Assembly: GCA_903941145.1 (NCBI GenBank)
Contig: CAJANQ010000497.1
Span: 1 to 9,983 of the forward strand
DNA length: 9,983 nucleotides
Direction of reading: 5' to 3'
Source of the DNA: an uncultured Actinomycetes bacterium
GTDB lineage: Bacteria > Actinomycetota > Acidimicrobiia > Acidimicrobiales > Microtrichaceae
Positions within the stretch are counted from its first letter, which is position 1. Each line of letters opens with the position of its first letter. Shown piece after piece: positions 7,447-9,983 of the stretch. The position numbers and the translations under genes are program-made. The notes beneath the pieces are model-generated. The model saw only the letters and a program-made list of their open reading frames with translations. It was not told the DNA's origin and did no database searches.

Positions 7447-8297
7447 TACTTGCCGGTCGAGTTCGCGCTGTCCGACGCCGAGGCGCCGGTCTGACCGGGC
7501 AGTGCCGGCAGGCCTGCCTGCGGCGGGACGGGGACGGGCTCGTAGTCGCCCCGGTTCAGCGTCAGGTAGAGGTCGGCGTCACGCACCGAGGCGAGCAGCG
7601 CCGCCTGGTCCGGGGTGAGCTGCACGGTCACACGGCCGGACGCAGCACCCTCGGCGGCGGGGGCGGCGGCCGGGGTCTCGCCCTCCGCAGCGGGGGCCGG
7701 GGCCTGGGGGCTCGCCAGGTTCTGGTCGACCGCCAGCACCTTCACGTCCTGGAACAGGTAGGTCGCCGGTTTGGCGATCACGTTGGCGCCCGTCGGGTTC
7801 AGGTTGGTGGTGCTCAGCGGGCACTCGCCGCCGCCGACCACACAGGTGCGGGCAAGGATGTTGACCGAGTCGCCGGGCTGCACGAGCGAGGCGCTCACCG
7901 GGTCGAACTGCACCGTGATCGCGACCATTCCCTTGTCGAGCGCCGCACCCTTCGAGCCCGACAGGTCGGTGGCGCCGACAAACATGGACGTCGTGACGAC
8001 CTCGCCACCACCCAGCTCCACCGCCGAGACCTGCCCCTCGATGTCGGCGTTGCGGCGCACGGCGTTGACCGGCAGGTCCACGCGACGGCGCTCCGCAGCT
8101 ACGAGCTGGCCCGCGGCCAGCGCCTCGTCGGCCTTGGTGCCCTTTGCCACCGGCTTGGCAGCCACGAGCACCTGGACGGTCTCGTCCTTCTTCTCGCTCG
8201 ACTGCTCCACGCCCCGCACGTAGTTGAGGGTCACGAACGCTGCGAGGGCGCCCACGAGGACTGCTGCGATGAGGATCAGGTTCTTGCGCGAGGCCAC
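7446..8297 (-). CDS. cpaB: Flp pilus assembly protein CpaB/RcpC-like (SAF domain)
   Basis: First gene of the Tad operon, 283 residues. An N-terminal membrane anchor (about 7-27) leaves the rest outside the cytoplasm. Residues about 41-107 match a SAF domain (VQVLVAAKPVAKGTKADEAL, then VDLPVNAV and EVVTTSMFV). Then comes the RcpC/CpaB stretch GMVAITVQFDPVSASLVQPG (123-142) and DSVNIL. Cys152 and Cys159 may form a disulfide. An Ala/Pro/Glu-rich segment (about 199-226) splits the C-terminal part, and the tail is Pro/Ser-rich. In diderms RcpC/CpaB acts with the outer-membrane secretin; with no secretin here, a cell-wall or pilus-stabilising role is inferred. The GTG start at 8297 has GGGAG about 10 bases upstream, a slightly long gap. 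The stop TAG overlaps the GTG of tadZ. The gene is separated from rpsA by a terminator and leader, so it probably has its own promoter. Confidence 0.88.
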   Translation of the reverse strand: MASRKNLILIAAVLVGALAAFVTLNYVRGVEQSSEKKDETVQVLVAAKPVAKGTKADEALAAGQLVAAERRRVDLPVNAVRRNADIEGQVSAVELGGGEVVTTSMFVGATDLSGSKGAALDKGMVAITVQFDPVSASLVQPGDSVNILARTCVVGGGECPLSTTNLNPTGANVIAKPATYLFQDVKVLAVDQNLASPQAPAPAAEGETPAAAPAAEGAASGRVTVQLTPDQAALLASVRDADLYLTLNRGDYEPVPVPPQAGLPALPGQTGASASDSANSTGK

Positions 8298-8348
8298 GGT
8301 GTGCTCACTCCCAGACAGGTCGGAGGTCTTCTGAGTAGTGCTGTCGGC

Positions 8349-8393
8349 CTATCGGCGCCCGCCCTTTACCTTCCACGCCGCATTTCCCGGCAT
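8349..8393 (-). other. Possible 14-codon upstream reading frame in the cpaB leader
   Basis: On the minus strand GGAGG stands 2 bases before an ATG at 8393, and the frame reads MPGNAAWKVKGGRR before a TAG at 8351-8349. The peptide is small and basic and resembles nothing I recognise. The ribosome-site spacing is too short for efficient initiation, so this could be coincidence. If translated, it would end about 50 bases before the cpaB start and could influence operon expression. Confidence 0.15.
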
Positions 8394-8400
8394 TTCCTCC
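8381..8400. repeat. Tandem 10-base repeat (two copies) in the cpaB leader
   Basis: On the plus strand CATTTCCCGG (8381-8390) is followed directly by CATTTCCTCC (8391-8400): eight of ten positions match. The spacing is one helical turn, as in sites bound by a dimeric or cooperative regulator. No known operator is matched. Confidence 0.4.
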
Positions 8401-8434
8401 CGTGTGCCCGGGCGCAGACCGGGGTCCGGACGCG

Positions 8435-8470
8435 GAAGGGCCCCGACCTGCGGACAGGTCGGGGCCCTTC
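8435..8470 (-). terminator. rpsA intrinsic-type terminator hairpin
   Basis: Arms 8435-8450 and 8455-8470 are perfectly complementary over 16 bp, with a 4-base loop (CGGA on the plus strand). The stem is mostly G/C. It begins 20 bases past the rpsA stop, the expected place for a terminator. No run of T follows on either strand, which is common for terminators in high-GC actinobacteria. It insulates the pilus operon from the highly expressed ribosomal gene; partial read-through cannot be excluded. Confidence 0.8.
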
Positions 8471-8490
8471 GAGTGCGTGGAGCGGGTGGC

Positions 8491-9915
8491 TCAGGCCTCT
8501 TCGGCCGGTGCCTCCGCCTCGACGGCCTCGGCGGCAGGGGCCTCGGCAGCAGGGGCCTCGGCAGGTGCCTCGGCCGGTGCCTCGCCCGGGGCACCGTTCT
8601 CCTCGCCGTAGACCTCGGCCCAGGCCTCCTGGCCCTCGGACGGGGCGTCCGGGTCGTAGGAGACACCGACGTAGTTGCCCTCGGCGTCGTAGGCGTGCTC
8701 GCCGAAGTGCTCCTGGTACTCGGCCGACACGATGCCGCCCTCGGCTGCCTGCTTGATCGACAGGCTGATGCGACGACGCTCGAGGTCGAGGTCGATGATC
8801 TTGACCCACAGCTCCTCGCCGGGGGTGACGACCTGCTCGGGGAGGTCGACGTGGTGGGCCGACATCTCCGAGATGTGCACGAGACCCTCGATGCCGTCGC
8901 CCACCTGGATGAACGAGCCGAACGGCACGAGCTTGGTGACACGGCCGTAGACGAGCTCGCCGACCTGGTGGTTGGAGGCGAACTCCTGCCACGGGTCCTG
9001 CTGGGTGGCCTTGAGCGAGAGCGAGATGCGCTCACGGTCACGGTCGACCTCGAGCACCTCGACGTCGACCTCGTCGCCCACGGCAACGACAGAACCGGGG
9101 TGGTCGACGTGCTTCCACGACAGCTCGGACACGTGGATGAGGCCGTCCATGCCGCCCAGGTCCACGAACGCACCGAAGTTCACGACGCTCGAGACCACGC
9201 CCTTGCGGCGCTCGCCCGGCTTGAGGTTGTTGAGGAAGTCCTCGCGCTGCTCCTTCTGGGTCTCCTCGAGCCACGCACGGCGGGACAGCACCACGTTGTT
9301 GCGGTTGCGGTCCAGCTCGATGATCTTGGCGTCGAGGACACGGCCCACGTAGGGCTGCAGGTCACGGACACGACGGAGCTCGACGAGCGACGCGGGCAGG
9401 AAGCCACGCAGGCCGATGTCGATGATGAGGCCGCCCTTGACGACCTCGATGACCGGGCCCTGGACGACGCCCTCGGACTCCTTGATCTCCTCGATCTTGC
9501 CCCAGGCACGCTCGTACTGCGCACGCTTCTTGGACAGGATGAGGCGGCCGTCCTTGTCCTCCTTCTGGAGGACGAGCGCCTCGACCTCTTCACCGAGGGA
9601 GACGATCTCGTTGGGGTCGACCTCGTTGCGGATCGACAGCTCGCGGTTGGGGATGACGCCCTCGGACTTGAAGCCGATGTCGAGGAGGACCTCGTCCCGG
9701 TCGACCTTCACCACCGTGCCGGTGACCAGCGCACCGTCCTCGACGGCGACCATGGAGGCTGCGAACGCCTCGTCGAGGCTCATGCCACCGAGGTCGTCCT
9801 CGATGATCTGGCGGGGGGTGTACTCGTCCTCGGCGGCGGCAGTGGCCTGCTCGTCCTGGACGGGGGTCGTGGTATCGGACACGGATGGACTTCTTACGCT
9901 AGGGAACAGGGACAT
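8491..9915 (-). CDS. rpsA: 30S ribosomal protein S1
   Basis: RNA-binding protein of the small ribosomal subunit that helps mRNA binding and initiation. The product has 474 residues with four S1 (OB-fold) repeats at about 62-130, 150-214, 236-303 and 319-388, the usual actinobacterial number (E. coli has six). The third and fourth carry the strongest S1 signatures, NFGAFVDLGGMDGLIHVSE and PFGSFIQVGDGIEGLVHISE. The C-terminus (about 441-474) is a low-complexity acidic Ala/Glu/Pro tail. The start is uncertain: the ATG at 9915 has no well-spaced ribosome site, whereas the GTG at 9882 gives a protein beginning (M)SDTTTPV, typical of S1 annotations, with a weak AAGAAG upstream. A strong hairpin follows the stop. 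The gene is monocistronic as far as can be seen, and its promoter should lie in or beyond 9916-9983. Confidence 0.96.
   Translation of the reverse strand: MSLFPSVRSPSVSDTTTPVQDEQATAAAEDEYTPRQIIEDDLGGMSLDEAFAASMVAVEDGALVTGTVVKVDRDEVLLDIGFKSEGVIPNRELSIRNEVDPNEIVSLGEEVEALVLQKEDKDGRLILSKKRAQYERAWGKIEEIKESEGVVQGPVIEVVKGGLIIDIGLRGFLPASLVELRRVRDLQPYVGRVLDAKIIELDRNRNNVVLSRRAWLEETQKEQREDFLNNLKPGERRKGVVSSVVNFGAFVDLGGMDGLIHVSELSWKHVDHPGSVVAVGDEVDVEVLEVDRDRERISLSLKATQQDPWQEFASNHQVGELVYGRVTKLVPFGSFIQVGDGIEGLVHISEMSAHHVDLPEQVVTPGEELWVKIIDLDLERRRISLSIKQAAEGGIVSAEYQEHFGEHAYDAEGNYVGVSYDPDAPSEGQEAWAEVYGEENGAPGEAPAEAPAEAPAAEAPAAEAVEAEAPAEEA
8531..8584. repeat. Short imperfect tandem repeats encoding the S1 Ala/Glu/Pro tail
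   Basis: Two 15-base units (8531-8545 and 8546-8560) differ at one base, and two 12-base units (8561-8572 and 8573-8584) also differ at one base; all end in CCTCG. The repeat stays in frame and encodes the APAE-type motifs of the S1 tail. Such tracts commonly vary in copy number between strains through slippage. Confidence 0.65.
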
Positions 9916-9933
9916 GTCCCGTGTGCACGGGAC
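9909..9933. promoter_or_regulatory. Overlapping inverted repeats at the 5' end of rpsA
   Basis: A perfect 12-base palindrome, GGGACATGTCCC (9909-9920), contains the ATG at 9915-9913 at its centre. It overlaps a second inverted repeat, GTCCCGTG (9916-9923) with CACGGGAC (9926-9933), separated by 2 bases. In the mRNA the shared GGGAC arm could pair either way, giving mutually exclusive hairpins around the annotated start. Alternatively, if translation begins at 9882, this is a DNA operator or leader element. It does not match an operator I can name. Confidence 0.4.
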
Positions 9934-9983
9934 CGGGCAAGGGTAGTCGCTCCCCCACCCCTCCCGAAACTGGAACGCAGGCC
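9934..9983 (-). promoter_or_regulatory. Possible rpsA promoter region
   Basis: Minus-strand bases 9983-9934 contain TACCCT, which fits the TANNNT -10 pattern, with a poor -35 (TTTCGG) 18 bases upstream. A second TANNNT hexamer, TAGCGT, lies inside the rpsA reading frame at about 9901-9896 and would produce transcripts serving only the 9882 start. Neither has a good -35, so the assignment is tentative. No upstream gene is visible in these bases. Confidence 0.25.

Larger units (their letters stand above)
8301..8434 (-). promoter_or_regulatory. Leader region upstream of the pilus operon
   Basis: These bases lie between the rpsA terminator and cpaB and should hold the operon promoter. I see no convincing -35/-10 pair. 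What is present on the minus strand: a near-perfect direct repeat GCCGATAG-GCCGACAG (8356-8341), a tandem 10-base repeat containing GGAAATG (8400-8381), and two 8-base palindromes, GCCCGGGC (8406-8413) and GTCCGGAC (8424-8431). The GCCGATAG copy resembles the -10 element of FliA/WhiG-type sigma factors, but the nearest TAAA is only 8 bases away instead of about 15, so that reading is weak. Confidence 0.3.

Noticed and set aside
6100..7494. Plus-strand open frame (464 codons) opposite tadZ
   Set aside because: It is antisense to a gene with an intact MinD-type ATPase motif, and its composition is Arg/His/Gly-rich without domains.
8349..8368. WhiG/FliA-type sigma promoter (TAAA ... GCCGATAG) before cpaB
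   Set aside because: The -10-like element matches 7 of 8 consensus bases, but the TAAA is only 8 bases away instead of about 15, and no TAAA exists at the proper distance.
8500..8590. CRISPR-like or intergenic tandem repeat
   Set aside because: The repeats are short, lack spacers, and lie in frame within the rpsA 3' end, where they encode its Ala/Glu/Pro tail.
1..9983. tRNA, rRNA, insertion sequence, phage or attachment site
   Set aside because: No cloverleaf, rRNA core sequence, transposase, integrase or long terminal repeats were seen; composition appears uniform across the window.

Overview
The window is very GC-rich, with many GTG starts and tightly packed genes. This suggests a high-GC Actinomycetota. 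The four-domain ribosomal protein S1 with an acidic Ala/Glu/Pro tail and a pilin-export locus of this architecture would fit a deep-branching class such as Acidimicrobiia, but that placement is inference; only 'high-GC actinobacterium' is well supported.

Layout. Positions 2-274 (+) hold the C-terminal end of a D-alanine--D-alanine ligase cut by the window edge. All other genes lie on the minus strand. Read in the direction of transcription, rpsA (30S protein S1, start near 9915 or 9882, stop at 8491) comes first and is followed by a perfect 16-bp stem-loop (8435-8470), almost certainly its terminator. A leader of about 140 bases follows, with short direct repeats and a possible 14-codon upstream reading frame. 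Then comes a compact Tad/Flp-type pilus (type IVc) export operon: cpaB-like (8297-7446), tadZ/cpaE-like (7446-6103), tadA/cpaF (6079-4670), a vWA-TadB fusion (4670-2709), tadC (2707-1781) and a polytopic membrane protein with a GT-C glycosyltransferase-like layout (about 1661 or 1784 to 279). The last gene converges on ddl with only 4 bases between stop codons.

How the genes work together. TadA is the cytoplasmic secretion ATPase; TadB and TadC form the inner-membrane platform; TadZ/CpaE is a MinD-like localisation factor; the CpaB/RcpC-like protein is an extracytoplasmic SAF-domain accessory. Together they are the motor and platform of a Flp pilus or related secretion machine. Pilin, prepilin peptidase, secretin and TadE/F-type minor pilins are absent from the window and must lie elsewhere if the machine is complete. 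Except for tadZ-tadA (23-base gap), adjacent genes in the operon overlap by 1-4 bases or are 1 base apart, suggesting translational coupling.

Most unusual points: the secreted von Willebrand A-like domain fused to TadB, with a partly degraded metal site; the membrane protein co-encoded at the end of the operon, whose true start appears to be a CTG overlapping the tadC stop; and the overlapping inverted repeats that centre on the annotated rpsA start codon. No mobile element, CRISPR array, tRNA or rRNA was seen, and no gene-free stretch exceeds 300 bases.
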